From: Caenibius sp. WL
GTDB lineage: Bacteria; Pseudomonadota; Alphaproteobacteria; Sphingomonadales; Sphingomonadaceae
DNA: 64,000 nt
NCBI RefSeq assembly: GCF_019803445.1
Contig: NZ_CP081844.1
Coordinates: 1,996,501 to 2,060,500 of the forward strand
Direction: 5' to 3'
Shown: positions 31,603 to 41,789 of the stretch, one piece after another
How the letters are laid out: each line of letters begins with the position of its first letter
Numbering within the stretch: position 1 is the first letter of the stretch
Notes under the pieces: model-generated
The model's database searches: none
Told to the model about the DNA's origin: nothing
Seen by the model: only the letters and a program-made list of their open reading frames with translations
Made by a program: the position numbers and the translations under genes

Positions 31603-32813
31603 GCGGGCTGACTCTCGAGCAGTCGCCGACCACCGGCGATGAAGTCATCACCAATTACACGATCAACTTCGGCCCGCAGCATCCGGCCGCGCACGGCGTG
31701 TTGCGCATGGTCATGGAACTGGATGGCGAAACGATCGAACGGATCGATCCGCATGTCGGCCTGCTGCATCGCGGCACCGAAAAGCTGATCGAGCACAAGA
31801 CCTATCTCCAGGCGTTGCCCTATTTCGACCGGCTCGATTATTGTTCGCCGCTCGCCATGGAGCACAGCTACGTTCTGGCGATCGAGAAGCTGCTCAATCT
31901 GGAAGTGCCGCTGCGCGCCCAGTATCTGCGTGTTCTGTTCGCGGAACTGACCCGCATCTGCAACCACATGATGAACATCGGTTCGCACATCATGGACGTG
32001 GGTGCGATGACGCCGAACCTGTGGCTGTTCGAAATCCGCGAAGACTGCCTCAATTTCTTCGAACGCGCATCGGGCGCGCGCATGCACAGTGCATGGTATC
32101 GGCCGGGCGGGGTGCATCAGGATGTTCCGCTCAAGCTGCTGACCGACATCGCCGACTGGCTCGACACGCGCCTGCCGGAACTGTTCGAAGATGCGATGAG
32201 CCTGTTCGTCGACAACCGCATTTTCAAGCAGCGCAACGTCGATATCGCCAAAGTGAGTAAGGAAGACGCGCTGGCATGGGGCTTTTCCGGCCCGATGATC
32301 CGCGCGGCGGGCATTCCCTGGGATATCCGCAAAAGCCAGCCTTACGATGTCTATGACCGGATGGATTTCGAAGTTCCGGTCGGCACCAATTCGGATTGCT
32401 ATGACCGGATGATGGTGCGTGTGGAAGAAGTGCGCCAGTCGGCCCGCATCATGAAGCAGTGCCTGCAGCAGATGCCCGATGGCCCGATCGCATCGACCGA
32501 CCGCAAGGTTTCGCCGCCCAAGCGTGGTGAAATGAAGCAGTCGATGGAAGCGCTGATCCATCACTTCAAGCTCTACACCGAAGGCTTCCACGTGCCGGCC
32601 GGCGAAGTCTATGTCGCCACGGAAAGCCCGAAAGGCGAATTTGGGGTCTATCTGGTCAGCGACGGTTCCAACAAGCCGTATCGCTGCAAGATTCGCCCGA
32701 CGGCGTTCAGCCACCTTCAGGCGATGGATTTCATGAGCAAGGGCCACATGCTGCCCGATGCGACCGCCATTCTCGGCGCGATGGATATCGTGTTCGGGGA
32801 GTGTGACCGGTGA
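31599..32813 (+). CDS. nuoD: NADH-quinone oxidoreductase subunit D
   Basis: A 404-residue 49-kDa-type subunit lining the quinone chamber with Nuo[15 protein letters not shown] at the N terminus is the family signature with quinone-site histidines; [18 protein letters not shown] and the C-terminal [10 protein letters not shown] are intact. The GTG start lies in the nuoC stop (GTGA) with AGGAGAGG upstream. Its own TGA overlaps the GTG of the following small gene. Confidence 0.97.
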   Translation: MSGLTLEQSPTTGDEVITNYTINFGPQHPAAHGVLRMVMELDGETIERIDPHVGLLHRGTEKLIEHKTYLQALPYFDRLDYCSPLAMEHSYVLAIEKLLNLEVPLRAQYLRVLFAELTRICNHMMNIGSHIMDVGAMTPNLWLFEIREDCLNFFERASGARMHSAWYRPGGVHQDVPLKLLTDIADWLDTRLPELFEDAMSLFVDNRIFKQRNVDIAKVSKEDALAWGFSGPMIRAAGIPWDIRKSQPYDVYDRMDFEVPVGTNSDCYDRMMVRVEEVRQSARIMKQCLQQMPDGPIASTDRKVSPPKRGEMKQSMEALIHHFKLYTEGFHVPAGEVYVATESPKGEFGVYLVSDGSNKPYRCKIRPTAFSHLQAMDFMSKGHMLPDATAILGAMDIVFGECDR

Positions 32814-32992
32814 TCCTTCGCGAAATTTTCATTCTGGTTCTGGTGTTCGCGGCTTTCGCTTCGGCGGTCGCCGCGTACCTTCTGGCCTTCCATGGCGCCT
32901 CGTCGGTGAAGGAAGTGGTTTCGACCGCTTTCGCCGGAACGATCGGTGTCTATGTCGGGCGTTTTATCGAGCGGAGACTGGCCCGTGGCTGA
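32810..32992 (+). CDS. Small single-TM protein inserted between nuoD and nuoE
   Basis: A 60-residue protein starting with GTG in the nuoD stop (GTGA). Residues 5-25 ([20 protein letters not shown]) form one hydrophobic helix, followed by a Gly/Val-rich second segment and a basic C terminus ([10 protein letters not shown]). It is not a standard complex I subunit and I do not recognise a family. Position and coupling suggest an accessory or assembly factor for the membrane arm, or a lineage-specific supernumerary subunit. It overlaps the next gene by 8 nt. Low complexity and size leave some doubt, but the tight coupling argues that it is translated. Confidence 0.7.
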   Translation: MILREIFILVLVFAAFASAVAAYLLAFHGASSVKEVVSTAFAGTIGVYVGRFIERRLARG

Positions 32993-33320
32993 TTACCTCG
33001 CCATCGCAGAGCAGATGATCGCGCACTACAATGCGCAGGATGCCGATGCATACGTCACGCTGATGACGGACGACGCCTGTGAAGGCGCCTATCGCGGCGC
33101 GGTGGCGCGTGAGGGCAAGGAAGGCGTGCGCTCGGGATTGAGGGCGATGTTCGCCGAGTTTCCCGAAAACCGCGCCGAAATCGTCGATCGCAAAGCGCTT
33201 GGCAATTATGTCGTGTTTCTTGAACGGGTGTGGCGCTCGAACGATGCCGAACCGTTCGATGTCATCGCGATCTACAGTTTCGAGGGCGACAAGTGCTCTC
33301 GTGTGGAGTTCGTTCGCTAA
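32985..33320 (+). CDS. SnoaL/NTF2-like protein inserted in the nuo operon
   Basis: A 111-residue protein of the NTF2/steroid-isomerase-like fold: MIAHYNAQDADAYVTLMTDDA at the N terminus is the typical opening helix and turn, followed by GKEGVRSGLRAMFAEFPENRAEI and strands ending in FDVIAIYSFEGDKCSRVEFVR. These small alpha+beta barrels bind hydrophobic ligands or act as scaffolds; no catalytic residues can be assigned. The GTG start overlaps the previous small gene by 8 nt and the TAA shares one base with the nuoE ATG. Its location implies coordinate expression with complex I; a role there is inferred only. Confidence 0.78.
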   Translation: MADYLAIAEQMIAHYNAQDADAYVTLMTDDACEGAYRGAVAREGKEGVRSGLRAMFAEFPENRAEIVDRKALGNYVVFLERVWRSNDAEPFDVIAIYSFEGDKCSRVEFVR

Positions 33321-33988
33321 TGGCTGACCGTTATCTCGAACCTGATACACCCGATCTGCGCGCGCGCTGGGGGCAGTTCGCCTGGAACGCGGAAAACGCG
33401 GAAAAGGCGAAGGAAATCATCGCCCGCTATCCCGAAGGGCGGCAGCGCTCGGCCGTGATGCCGCTGCTCGACCTTGCCCAGCGCCAGGTGGGTGCGGAAA
33501 CGAACACGCAAGGCTGGCTGCCGATCCCGGTGATGGAATATGTCGCGTCCTATCTCGACATGCCGATCATTCGCGTGGTCGAAGTGGCGACATTCTACAC
33601 CATGTACAACCTTGTGCCGGTCGGCCGCTATCATGTGCAGGTCTGCGGCACGACGCCGTGCATGCTGCGTGGCAGCGACGATATCCTCGCCACCTGCAAG
33701 GCGCGTGGGATGACGAAGGGCCATACCACGGCAGACGGCATGTGGACGCTGACCGAAGTCGAATGCATGGGCAACTGCGCTTCCGCGCCGATGGTCCAGA
33801 TCAACGACGACAATTACGAAGATCTCACTGCCGAACGGATGGATGCGGTGCTCGATGCGCTGGCGCGGGGCGAAACGCCCAAGGCCGGTACGCAGGAACC
33901 CGGCCGCCATACGGTGGAGCCGGTGGGTGGGCCCACGACGCTGAAAGAAATGGTCAGTGCCAATCACGATTATCGGGGGGAGTGGTAA
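33320..33988 (+). CDS. nuoE: NADH-quinone oxidoreductase subunit E
   Basis: A 222-residue 24-kDa-type subunit with a thioredoxin-like [2Fe-2S] (N1a) domain. The ligands are the cysteines of VCGTTPCMLRG and ECMGNC. FYTMYNLVPVGRYHVQVC is the conserved lead-in. The C-terminal ~40 residues (TPKAGTQEPGRHTVEP...) are a family-typical tail that contacts NuoF. It starts at the shared base TAATG and is followed 3 nt later by nuoF. Confidence 0.96.
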   Translation: MADRYLEPDTPDLRARWGQFAWNAENAEKAKEIIARYPEGRQRSAVMPLLDLAQRQVGAETNTQGWLPIPVMEYVASYLDMPIIRVVEVATFYTMYNLVPVGRYHVQVCGTTPCMLRGSDDILATCKARGMTKGHTTADGMWTLTEVECMGNCASAPMVQINDDNYEDLTAERMDAVLDALARGETPKAGTQEPGRHTVEPVGGPTTLKEMVSANHDYRGEW

Positions 33989-33991
33989 GCC

Positions 33992-35275
33992 ATGCTCGCT
34001 GATAAGGATCGCATTTTCACCAATCTCTACGGCTATCAGCCGTGGAATCTCGCCGCTGCCCAGGCGCGGGGCGATTGGGACAACACCAAGGACATTCTCG
34101 CCAAGGGGCGGGATGCCATTATCGAGGAAATCAAGGCGTCCGGTCTGCGTGGCCGTGGCGGTGCGGGCTTCCCCACCGGGATGAAGTGGAGCTTCATGCC
34201 CAAGGAAAGCAAGGATGGCCGTCCCAGCTTCCTCGTCATCAATGCCGACGAATCCGAGCCGGGTTCGTGCAAGGACCGCGAAATCATCCGCCACGATCCG
34301 CACAAGCTGATCGAAGGCGCGCTGGTGGCCGGTTTCGCCATGGGCGCGCGTGCGGCCTACATCTACATTCGCGGCGAATATATCCGCGAGGCGGAAACGT
34401 TGTTTGCGGCAGTGCGCGAAGCGTATGACGCGGGCCTGATCGGCAAGAACGCGTCGGGTTCGGGCTACGATTTCGATGTCTTCGTCCATCGCGGCGCGGG
34501 CGCTTACATCTGCGGTGAAGAAACCGCGATGATCGAAAGCATCGAAGGCAAGAAGGGGCAGCCCCGTCTCAAGCCGCCGTTCCCGGCGGGCGCGGGCCTC
34601 TACGGCTGCCCGACCACGGTCAACAACGTGGAATCGATTGCCGTTGCCCCCACGATCATGCGGCGCGGCGCGGCATGGTTTGCCGGCTTCGGGCGGGAAA
34701 ACAACAAGGGCACGAAGCTGTTCCAGATTTCGGGCCATGTTGAAAAACCGTGCGTGGTCGAAGAAGCGATGTCGATCCCGTTCCGCGAACTGATCGAAAA
34801 GCACTGCGGCGGCATTCGTGGCGGATGGGACAATCTGCTGGCGGTGATCCCCGGTGGCTCGTCGGTTCCGCTGGTGCCGGCGGCAGAGATCATGGACGCG
34901 CCGATGGATTTCGACGGGCTGAAGGAAGTCGGTTCGGGCCTCGGCACGGCGGCTGTCATCGTGATGGACAAGTCGACCGATATCGTCCGTGCGATCAGTC
35001 GCATCAGCTACTTCTACAAGCATGAAAGCTGCGGCCAGTGCACGCCGTGCCGCGAAGGCACGGGCTGGATGTGGCGGGTGATGGAACGGCTGCGCACCGG
35101 TGATGCCGCGGTCGAGGAAATCGACATGCTGCAACAGGTGACCAAGCAGGTGGAAGGCCACACGATCTGCGCGCTGGGCGATGCCGCGGCGTGGCCGATC
35201 CAGGGCCTGATCCGCCACTTCCGCCCCGAACTTGAACGCCGGATCGCCGAAAACGTGCGGGAGGCCACCGAATAA
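33992..35275 (+). CDS. nuoF: NADH-quinone oxidoreductase subunit F
   Basis: A 427-residue 51-kDa subunit, the site of NADH oxidation. [13 protein letters not shown] and the [14 protein letters not shown] segment bind FMN and [16 protein letters not shown] plus a later cysteine (HTICALGD) hold cluster N3. The intact N-terminal region and length match the family. The stop TAA shares its last base with the nuoG ATG. Confidence 0.97.
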   Translation: MLADKDRIFTNLYGYQPWNLAAAQARGDWDNTKDILAKGRDAIIEEIKASGLRGRGGAGFPTGMKWSFMPKESKDGRPSFLVINADESEPGSCKDREIIRHDPHKLIEGALVAGFAMGARAAYIYIRGEYIREAETLFAAVREAYDAGLIGKNASGSGYDFDVFVHRGAGAYICGEETAMIESIEGKKGQPRLKPPFPAGAGLYGCPTTVNNVESIAVAPTIMRRGAAWFAGFGRENNKGTKLFQISGHVEKPCVVEEAMSIPFRELIEKHCGGIRGGWDNLLAVIPGGSSVPLVPAAEIMDAPMDFDGLKEVGSGLGTAAVIVMDKSTDIVRAISRISYFYKHESCGQCTPCREGTGWMWRVMERLRTGDAAVEEIDMLQQVTKQVEGHTICALGDAAAWPIQGLIRHFRPELERRIAENVREATE

Positions 35276-37281
35276 TGCCTAAAGTTACCGTAGATGGTCA
35301 GGAAATCGAGGTTCCTGCAGGCGCGACCGTCCTGCAGGCCTGCGAAGCCGCGGGCAAGGAAATCCCCCGTTTCTGCTACCACGAACGCTTGTCGATTGCC
35401 GGCAATTGCCGGATGTGTCTGGTCGAAGTGAAGCCCGGACCGCCCAAGCCGCAGGCAAGCTGCGCGCTGCCCGCCGCCGATGGCCAGGAAATCCGCACGG
35501 ATTCCGAAATGGTCAAGAAGGCGCGGGAAGGGGTGATGGAATTCCTGCTTATCAACCACCCGCTCGATTGCCCGATCTGCGATCAGGGCGGCGAATGCGA
35601 TTTGCAGGACCAGTCGGTTGCCTATGGCCGCGGTGCTTCGCGCTATGACGAGAACAAGCGCGCCGTCACCGAAAAGAATATGGGGCCGCTCATCAAGACG
35701 ACGATGACGCGCTGCATCCATTGCACGCGCTGCGTTCGTTTCTCGGAAGAGATCGCGGGCGTGGATGAAATCGGCGCGCTCTATCGCGGCGAAAACATGC
35801 AGATCACGACTTATCTGGAGCAGGCGGCCAAGCATGAGCTGTCGGCCAATGTGATCGATCTGTGCCCGGTCGGTGCGCTCACCAGCGCGCCTTACGCTTT
35901 CGAAGCGCGGCCTTGGGAACTGAAGAAGACGCTGTCGATCGACGTGTCGGATGCTGTCGGGTCGAACATTCGCCTCGACAGCCGGGGCCGCGAAGTCATG
36001 CGTATCCTGCCGCGCATCAACGATGACGTGAACGAGGAATGGTTGAGCGACAAGGGTCGCTATCAGGTCGATGGCCTGACCCGCCGCCGCCTCGACAAGG
36101 TGTGGGTGCGCAACGGCTCCGGCAAGCTGGAGCAGGCAAGCTGGAACGATGCCTTCCAGGCCATCGCGGCCGCGCAGCCGGGCAAGAACATCGCGGCGAT
36201 TGCCGGCGATCTGGTCGATTGCGAAACCATGTTCGCGGCGCAGAAGCTGCTTGGCGCGCTGGGTTCGGATCTGCTCGAAGGCCGGCAGACGGGCCTCGAT
36301 TACGATGTCTCGAACCTTGCGGCGGTGAATTTCAACTCCACTTTCGCCGGGATCGAAACCGCTGATGCGATCCTGATCGTCGGCAGTCAGGTCCGCTGGG
36401 AAGCGCCGCTGGTCAACGTACGCCTGCGCAAGGCGGTCAAACGTGGCGCCAAGGTGTTCATCGTCGGGCCTGAATGGGAAACGACCTATCCGGCGCAGTT
36501 CCTCGGCAACGATTTGGCGGTTCTCGGCAAGCTGCCTGCGGATGTCGCCGAAGCGTTCGAAAAGGCTGAACGGCCTGCCATCGTTCTGGGTGGCGCGGGT
36601 CTCGGCAAGGGGGCTCTCGGTCCGCTGCTCGCGCTGGCTGGGAAGTATAATCTGGTCCGCGATGGCTGGAACGGCTTCAACGTCCTGCACATGGCGGCAT
36701 CGCGCATGGGCGGGCTGATGCTCGGCTATGCGCAGAAGGGCGGGATCAAGGATATCGTTGCCGCGCAGCCGAAAGTCGTGCTCGCGCTGGGTGCCGACGA
36801 GGTGGATTTCTCCACCTTCGCCGGTTCGCTCAAGGTCTATATCGGCCATCATGGCGACAAGGGCGCCCATGCGGCGGATATCATCCTGCCCGCCGCAGCC
36901 TACACCGAAAAGACCGGCACGTACGTCAACACCGAAGGCCGCGTGCAATATGCGGAAAAGGCGGTCTTCGCGCCGGGCGATGCCCGCGAGGACTGGACGA
37001 TCCTGCGCGCGCTGGCCGATGCGCTGGGCGTTTCGGTCGGGTTCGACAGCTTCGCGCAATTGCAGGCTGCGATGATCGCCGAAGTTCCCGCGCTGGGCGA
37101 GGAAGGGCTGGCCGATTACGGCTCGCTTCCGGCCGGTGGCGGCGAGGCTTCGGGTACGATTGACGCCTATCCGATCAAGGATTTCTACATGACCAACCCG
37201 ATCGCGCGCGCCAGCGCGACGATGCAGCAATGTTCTGCCGAACTGCTGCATGGTGAGCAATTGCCGGAGGCTGCGGAATGA
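35275..37281 (+). CDS. nuoG: NADH-quinone oxidoreductase subunit G
   Basis: A 668-residue Fe-S subunit of the N module. An N-terminal ferredoxin-like domain with [15 protein letters not shown] (about residue 34 onwards) binds N1b. H-bearing CxxCxxC blocks follow ([18 protein letters not shown] and [11 protein letters not shown]) for N5 and N4. The C-terminal part is molybdopterin-oxidoreductase-like but without the cofactor site, as usual. The length is normal for alphaproteobacteria. It overlaps nuoH by 4 nt (ATGA). Confidence 0.97.
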   Translation: MPKVTVDGQEIEVPAGATVLQACEAAGKEIPRFCYHERLSIAGNCRMCLVEVKPGPPKPQASCALPAADGQEIRTDSEMVKKAREGVMEFLLINHPLDCPICDQGGECDLQDQSVAYGRGASRYDENKRAVTEKNMGPLIKTTMTRCIHCTRCVRFSEEIAGVDEIGALYRGENMQITTYLEQAAKHELSANVIDLCPVGALTSAPYAFEARPWELKKTLSIDVSDAVGSNIRLDSRGREVMRILPRINDDVNEEWLSDKGRYQVDGLTRRRLDKVWVRNGSGKLEQASWNDAFQAIAAAQPGKNIAAIAGDLVDCETMFAAQKLLGALGSDLLEGRQTGLDYDVSNLAAVNFNSTFAGIETADAILIVGSQVRWEAPLVNVRLRKAVKRGAKVFIVGPEWETTYPAQFLGNDLAVLGKLPADVAEAFEKAERPAIVLGGAGLGKGALGPLLALAGKYNLVRDGWNGFNVLHMAASRMGGLMLGYAQKGGIKDIVAAQPKVVLALGADEVDFSTFAGSLKVYIGHHGDKGAHAADIILPAAAYTEKTGTYVNTEGRVQYAEKAVFAPGDAREDWTILRALADALGVSVGFDSFAQLQAAMIAEVPALGEEGLADYGSLPAGGGEASGTIDAYPIKDFYMTNPIARASATMQQCSAELLHGEQLPEAAE

Positions 37282-38324
37282 CCGCTTTCTTCCAGAACCT
37301 CGGCATGTCCTACGAATGGGCGTGGTTCGTTGCCACGATCTGCGGGATCTTGCTGATCGCCCTGCCGGTGATGCTGGCCGTGGCCATGGTCATCTACGCG
37401 GATCGCAAGATCTGGGCGGCGATGGCGCTGCGCCGTGGCCCGAACGTGGTCGGCCCGTGGGGTCTGCTGCAATCCTTTGCGGATGGCCTGAAAGTCTTCC
37501 TCCAGGAAACCATCGTCCCGAGCGCCGCGAACAAGGGCCTGTTCGTGCTCGCGCCGATCGTGACGTTCACCGTGGCCCTGCTGGCCTGGGCGGTGATCCC
37601 GTTCAATTCGGGCGCGATCCTGGCCGATATCAACGTCGGCCTGCTTTACATTCTCGCGGTCAGCTCGCTGGGTGTTTACGGCGTGATCATGGCCGGTTGG
37701 TCGTCGAACTCGAAGTATCCGTTCTTCTCCGCGATGCGTGCCTCGGCGCAGATGATTTCCTACGAAGTCTCCATCGGGTTCATCCTGATCTGCGTGGTGC
37801 TGTGGGCGGGGACGTTCAATCTGAACGATATCGTCAAGCTGCAGCAGGGCCACGTGCTCGGCTTCTTCAACGGCTATGCGTTCAATCCGCTGCTGTTCCC
37901 GGCCTGGGTGCTGTTCCTGATTTCGAGCATGGCCGAAACGGCGCGTACGCCGTTCGACCTGACCGAGGCGGAATCCGAACTGGTCGCCGGGTATCAGACC
38001 GAATATTCGTCGATGGCGTTCGCGCTCTACTGGCTGGGCGAATATGCCAACGTCCTGCTGATGTGCGCGCTCAACGCGACGCTGTTCTTCGGGGGCTGGC
38101 TGCCGCCGGTCGACTGGGCGCCGCTCTATTATGTTCCGGGCATCGTCTGGCTGCTGTTGAAGACGTTCTTCTTCTTCTTCGTGTTCAGCTGGGTGAAAGC
38201 CACTGTCCCGCGGTTCCGCTATGACCAGCTCATGCGCCTGGGTTGGAAAGTCTTCCTGCCGCTGAGCCTGTTTTTCGTGGTGGTTATTTCTGGTTATCTG
38301 ATGCTTACGAGGTACGCGGCATGA
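37278..38324 (+). CDS. nuoH: NADH-quinone oxidoreductase subunit H
   Basis: A 348-residue eight-helix membrane subunit that forms the quinone tunnel with NuoB and Nuo[22 protein letters not shown], the conserved loop after TM1, and [29 protein letters not shown], the acidic loop needed for coupling, are both present. It starts in the nuoG stop and ends in the nuoI start. Confidence 0.97.
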   Translation: MTAFFQNLGMSYEWAWFVATICGILLIALPVMLAVAMVIYADRKIWAAMALRRGPNVVGPWGLLQSFADGLKVFLQETIVPSAANKGLFVLAPIVTFTVALLAWAVIPFNSGAILADINVGLLYILAVSSLGVYGVIMAGWSSNSKYPFFSAMRASAQMISYEVSIGFILICVVLWAGTFNLNDIVKLQQGHVLGFFNGYAFNPLLFPAWVLFLISSMAETARTPFDLTEAESELVAGYQTEYSSMAFALYWLGEYANVLLMCALNATLFFGGWLPPVDWAPLYYVPGIVWLLLKTFFFFFVFSWVKATVPRFRYDQLMRLGWKVFLPLSLFFVVVISGYLMLTRYAA

Positions 38325-38806
38325 GCGTTGCCCAGCTCATCAAATCGTTCACGCTTTGGGAGTTTCTCAAAGCTCATGCCCTGACGCTGAAGTATTTCTT
38401 CAAGCCCAAGGCGACGATCAACTATCCGTTCGAGAAGAACCCGCTTTCCCCGCGCTTTCGCGGCGAACATGCGCTGCGCCGTTATCCCAACGGCGAAGAG
38501 CGCTGCATCGCCTGCAAACTGTGCGAAGCGGTCTGCCCGGCACAGGCCATCACTATCGAGGCCGAGCCGCGCGAGGACGGTTCGCGGCGCACCACGCGCT
38601 ACGATATCGACATGACCAAGTGCATCTATTGCGGCTTCTGCCAGGAAGCCTGCCCGGTGGATGCGATCGTCGAAGGGCCGAATTTCGAATATGCGACGGA
38701 AACGCGCGAAGAACTGCTTTACGACAAGGCTAAACTGCTGGCGAACGGGGACAAGTGGGAGCGGGCTATCGCCGCGAACCTTGAAGCCGATGCGCCCTAT
38801 CGCTAG
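38321..38806 (+). CDS. nuoI: NADH-quinone oxidoreductase subunit I
   Basis: A 161-residue ferredoxin-type subunit with two [4Fe-4S] clusters (N6a, N6b): [13 protein letters not shown] and [13 protein letters not shown]. The N-terminal helix ([21 protein letters not shown]) lies along the membrane. It overlaps nuoH by 4 nt and is followed by nuoJ after 15 nt, one of the larger gaps in the operon. Confidence 0.97.
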   Translation: MSVAQLIKSFTLWEFLKAHALTLKYFFKPKATINYPFEKNPLSPRFRGEHALRRYPNGEERCIACKLCEAVCPAQAITIEAEPREDGSRRTTRYDIDMTKCIYCGFCQEACPVDAIVEGPNFEYATETREELLYDKAKLLANGDKWERAIAANLEADAPYR

Positions 38807-38821
38807 GGGGCTCGCGTTTCC

Positions 38822-39439
38822 ATGATCCATGCAATCGCCTTTTATATTTTCGCTACGCTGGTGGTCGCTTCGGCGGCGCTGGTGATTATGGCGCGCAATC
38901 CGGTGCATTCGGTGCTCTGGCTGATCGTCGCTTTCTTCAACGCGGCCGGCTTGATGGTGCTGGTCGGCGCCGAGTTCATCGCCATGCTGCTGGTGATCGT
39001 TTACGTCGGCGCGGTCGCGGTGCTGTTCCTGTTCGTGGTGATGATGCTCGACATCGATTTCGCCGAACTGCGCGCCGGGTTCGTCCGCAATTTCCCGCTG
39101 GGTATCGCCATCGCGGTGATCCTGCTGGCCGAAATGGTGCTGGGCATCGGCGCCTATCGCGCCGGGGCGCTGGAACTGGGCACGCCCGACGGGCTGGCCG
39201 CGCCGCTGGTGGGTGAAAGCAATATCGAAAGCATCGGGGCGCTGCTTTACAGCCGCTACCTGTTCCTGTTCGAAAGCGCGGGCGTGATCCTGCTGGTGGC
39301 GATGATCGGCGCGATCGTGCTGACCCATCGCGAACGCACCGGCACGCGGACGCAGAACATCAGCAAGCAGAACAGCCGTCGCCCGGAAGACGCGACGATC
39401 AACATGAAACCCGAAGTCGGCAAGGGGGTGCAACTGTGA
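38822..39439 (+). CDS. nuoJ: NADH-quinone oxidoreductase subunit J
   Basis: A 205-residue five-helix membrane subunit with [22 protein letters not shown] and [27 protein letters not shown]; the latter is the pi-bulge-containing TM3 important for coupling. The C-terminal tail is longer and polar ([17 protein letters not shown]...). It ends in a GTGA overlap with nuoK. Confidence 0.95.
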   Translation: MIHAIAFYIFATLVVASAALVIMARNPVHSVLWLIVAFFNAAGLMVLVGAEFIAMLLVIVYVGAVAVLFLFVVMMLDIDFAELRAGFVRNFPLGIAIAVILLAEMVLGIGAYRAGALELGTPDGLAAPLVGESNIESIGALLYSRYLFLFESAGVILLVAMIGAIVLTHRERTGTRTQNISKQNSRRPEDATINMKPEVGKGVQL

Positions 39440-39741
39440 TCGGCATCGAACATTATGTCGTCGTCAGTTCGATCCTGTTCGTGCTCGGCGTGCTCGGCAT
39501 TTTCCTCAACCGCAAGAATGTGATCGTGATCCTGATGGCGATCGAACTCATCCTGCTGGCGGTGAATATCAACTTGGTGGCTTTCAGCGCTTTCCTCGGC
39601 GATCTGGTGGGTCAGGTCTTCGCCATGTTCGTGCTGACGGTTGCCGCTGGCGAGGCCGCAATCGGCCTGGCGATCCTGGTTATCTACTTCCGTGGCCGCG
39701 GCACCATCGCGGTTGACGATGTCAATCGGATGAAGGGGTAA
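39436..39741 (+). CDS. nuoK: NADH-quinone oxidoreductase subunit K
   Basis: A 101-residue three-helix subunit (MrpC-like). The buried glutamates used in proton translocation are present in [18 protein letters not shown] and [13 protein letters not shown]. The start GTG is within the nuoJ stop, and nuoL follows 6 nt after the stop. Confidence 0.96.
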   Translation: MIGIEHYVVVSSILFVLGVLGIFLNRKNVIVILMAIELILLAVNINLVAFSAFLGDLVGQVFAMFVLTVAAGEAAIGLAILVIYFRGRGTIAVDDVNRMKG

Positions 39742-39747
39742 AACAAC

Positions 39748-41787
39748 GTGTCCTCCATCCTGATCATCGTTTTCGGGCCCTTGCTTGCGTCCATCATCGC
39801 CGGTCTCGGCAATCGGGCGATCGGCAACGTTCCGGCCAAGATCATCACCACCGGTGCGCTGTTCCTGTCGTGTGCTTTGTCCTGGCCGATTTTCCTGTCG
39901 TTCGTGGCGGGTTCCGCGCAGGCGAGCGTTGTGCCGGTGCTGCACTGGGTGCAGTCGGGCACGCTGACGTTCGACTGGGCGCTGCGCGTCGACACGCTGA
40001 CCGCGATCATGCTGGTGGTCATCACCAGCGTTTCGGCACTCGTCCACCTCTATAGCTGGGGGTATATGGACGAAGACCCGGATCAGCCGCGCTTCTTCGC
40101 TTATCTCTCGCTGTTCACGTTTGCCATGCTGATGCTGGTGACGGCCGACAATCTGGTGCAGATGTTCTTCGGTTGGGAAGGGGTGGGCCTGGCCTCGTAC
40201 CTCCTGATCGGTTTCTGGTTCAAGAAACCCACCGCTTGTGCGGCGGCGATCAAGGCCTTCGTGGTCAACCGTGTCGGCGATCTCGGCTTCATGCTGGGTA
40301 TTTTCGGGACCTATCTCGTCTTCCAGACGACCTCGATCCCCGAAATCCTCGAAGCCGCGCCGGGCATGGCCGGTTCAACTATCGGTTTCTTCGGTTTCCG
40401 CGTGGATACGATGACGCTGCTGTGCTTGCTGCTGTTCATCGGCGCGATGGGCAAGTCGGCGCAGCTCGGTCTGCACACCTGGCTTCCCGACGCCATGGAA
40501 GGCCCGACCCCGGTTTCGGCGCTGATTCATGCCGCCACCATGGTGACGGCGGGCGTGTTCATGGTCTGCCGCCTCTCGCCGATGTTTGAGACGAGCGATG
40601 TCGCGATGATGGTGGTCACGATCGTTGGCGCGGCCACGTGCTTCTTCGCGGCGACTGTCGGCACGACCCAGTGGGATATCAAGCGGGTCATCGCCTATTC
40701 GACCTGTTCGCAGCTGGGCTACATGTTCTTCGCTGCGGGCGTCGGGGCTTATGGCCCGGCGATGTTCCACCTGTTCACGCACGCGTTTTTCAAGGCGCTG
40801 CTGTTCCTCGGCGCCGGTTCGGTGATCCACGCGATGCATCACGAACAGGACATGCGCTATTACGGCGGCCTGCGTAAGCACATCCCGCTGACCTTCTGGG
40901 CGATGATGGCCGGTACGCTGGCGATCACCGGCGTGGGTGTGCTGGGCGTGTTCGGCTTCGCCGGCTTCTATTCGAAGGATGCGATTCTCGAAGCGGCCTT
41001 CGCCAGCGGTTCGCAGCATGGCCAGGTGGCTTTCTTCGTCGGTATCTTCGCCGCCCTGCTGACCAGCTTCTACAGCTGGCGCCTGATGTTCCTCACGTTC
41101 TGGGGCAAACCCCGTTGGGAACAGTCGGAGCATATCCAGCATGCGGTGCATGATGCGCACGGCCATGGCGATCACGCCCATCATGGGCACGATGACCATG
41201 CGCACGCCCACCATGGCGCAAGCGACGGCACGGCGGGCTATCATCCGCATGAAAGCCCGTGGGTCATGCTGGCGCCGCTGGTGGTGCTGTCGATCGGTGC
41301 GATTTTCGCCGGTTTCGTGTTCCATCACGCTTTCATCGAAAGCGAAGGGTTCTGGAACGGCGCGATCTTTTATGACGGACATCTGATGCATGCGATGCAT
41401 GAAGTTCCGCTGTGGGTGAAGCTTGCCCCGGCGGCGGTCATGCTGATCGGCCTGTTCCTCGCCTGGAATTCCTATATCCGGAATACGGCGATCCCCGCGG
41501 CATTCGTTGCCCAGTTCCGCCAGCTTCACGCTTTCCTCTACAACAAGTGGTATTTCGACGAGCTCTATAATGTCCTGTTCGTCCGTCCCGCCTTCTGGCT
41601 CGGTCGGGTGTTCTGGAAGCAGGGCGACATCGGCATCATCGACCGGTTCGGTCCCAACGGCGCTGCCTGGGCAGTCGCACAAGGCACCCGGATCGCGCAG
41701 AAGGTGCAGTCGGGTTATCTCTACAGCTATGCGCTGGTCATGCTGCTCGGTCTCGTGGCAGCTATCAGCTGGGTGATGGTACGCTGA
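39748..41787 (+). CDS. nuoL: NADH-quinone oxidoreductase subunit L with His-rich loop
   Basis: A 679-residue antiporter-like proton-pumping subunit at the distal end of the membrane arm. [19 protein letters not shown] and [28 protein letters not shown] are signature helices with the key Glu and Lys/His residues. The long lateral helix at the C terminus is present. Between TM helices, residues 462-501 hold 15 histidines in 40 residues with Asp and Gly, an insert not needed for the core fold. The start is a GTG 6 nt after nuoK. Confidence 0.97.
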   Translation: MSSILIIVFGPLLASIIAGLGNRAIGNVPAKIITTGALFLSCALSWPIFLSFVAGSAQASVVPVLHWVQSGTLTFDWALRVDTLTAIMLVVITSVSALVHLYSWGYMDEDPDQPRFFAYLSLFTFAMLMLVTADNLVQMFFGWEGVGLASYLLIGFWFKKPTACAAAIKAFVVNRVGDLGFMLGIFGTYLVFQTTSIPEILEAAPGMAGSTIGFFGFRVDTMTLLCLLLFIGAMGKSAQLGLHTWLPDAMEGPTPVSALIHAATMVTAGVFMVCRLSPMFETSDVAMMVVTIVGAATCFFAATVGTTQWDIKRVIAYSTCSQLGYMFFAAGVGAYGPAMFHLFTHAFFKALLFLGAGSVIHAMHHEQDMRYYGGLRKHIPLTFWAMMAGTLAITGVGVLGVFGFAGFYSKDAILEAAFASGSQHGQVAFFVGIFAALLTSFYSWRLMFLTFWGKPRWEQSEHIQHAVHDAHGHGDHAHHGHDDHAHAHHGASDGTAGYHPHESPWVMLAPLVVLSIGAIFAGFVFHHAFIESEGFWNGAIFYDGHLMHAMHEVPLWVKLAPAAVMLIGLFLAWNSYIRNTAIPAAFVAQFRQLHAFLYNKWYFDELYNVLFVRPAFWLGRVFWKQGDIGIIDRFGPNGAAWAVAQGTRIAQKVQSGYLYSYALVMLLGLVAAISWVMVR

Positions 41788-41789
41788 TT

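Noticed and set aside
35014-37260. 748-codon open frame antisense to nuoG
   Set aside because: nuoG has all Fe-S motifs in the sense frame and fits the operon; the antisense translation has no recognisable domain.
40375-41682. 435-codon antisense frame in nuoL
   Set aside because: The reverse translation consists of Arg/His/Glu runs typical of shadow frames.
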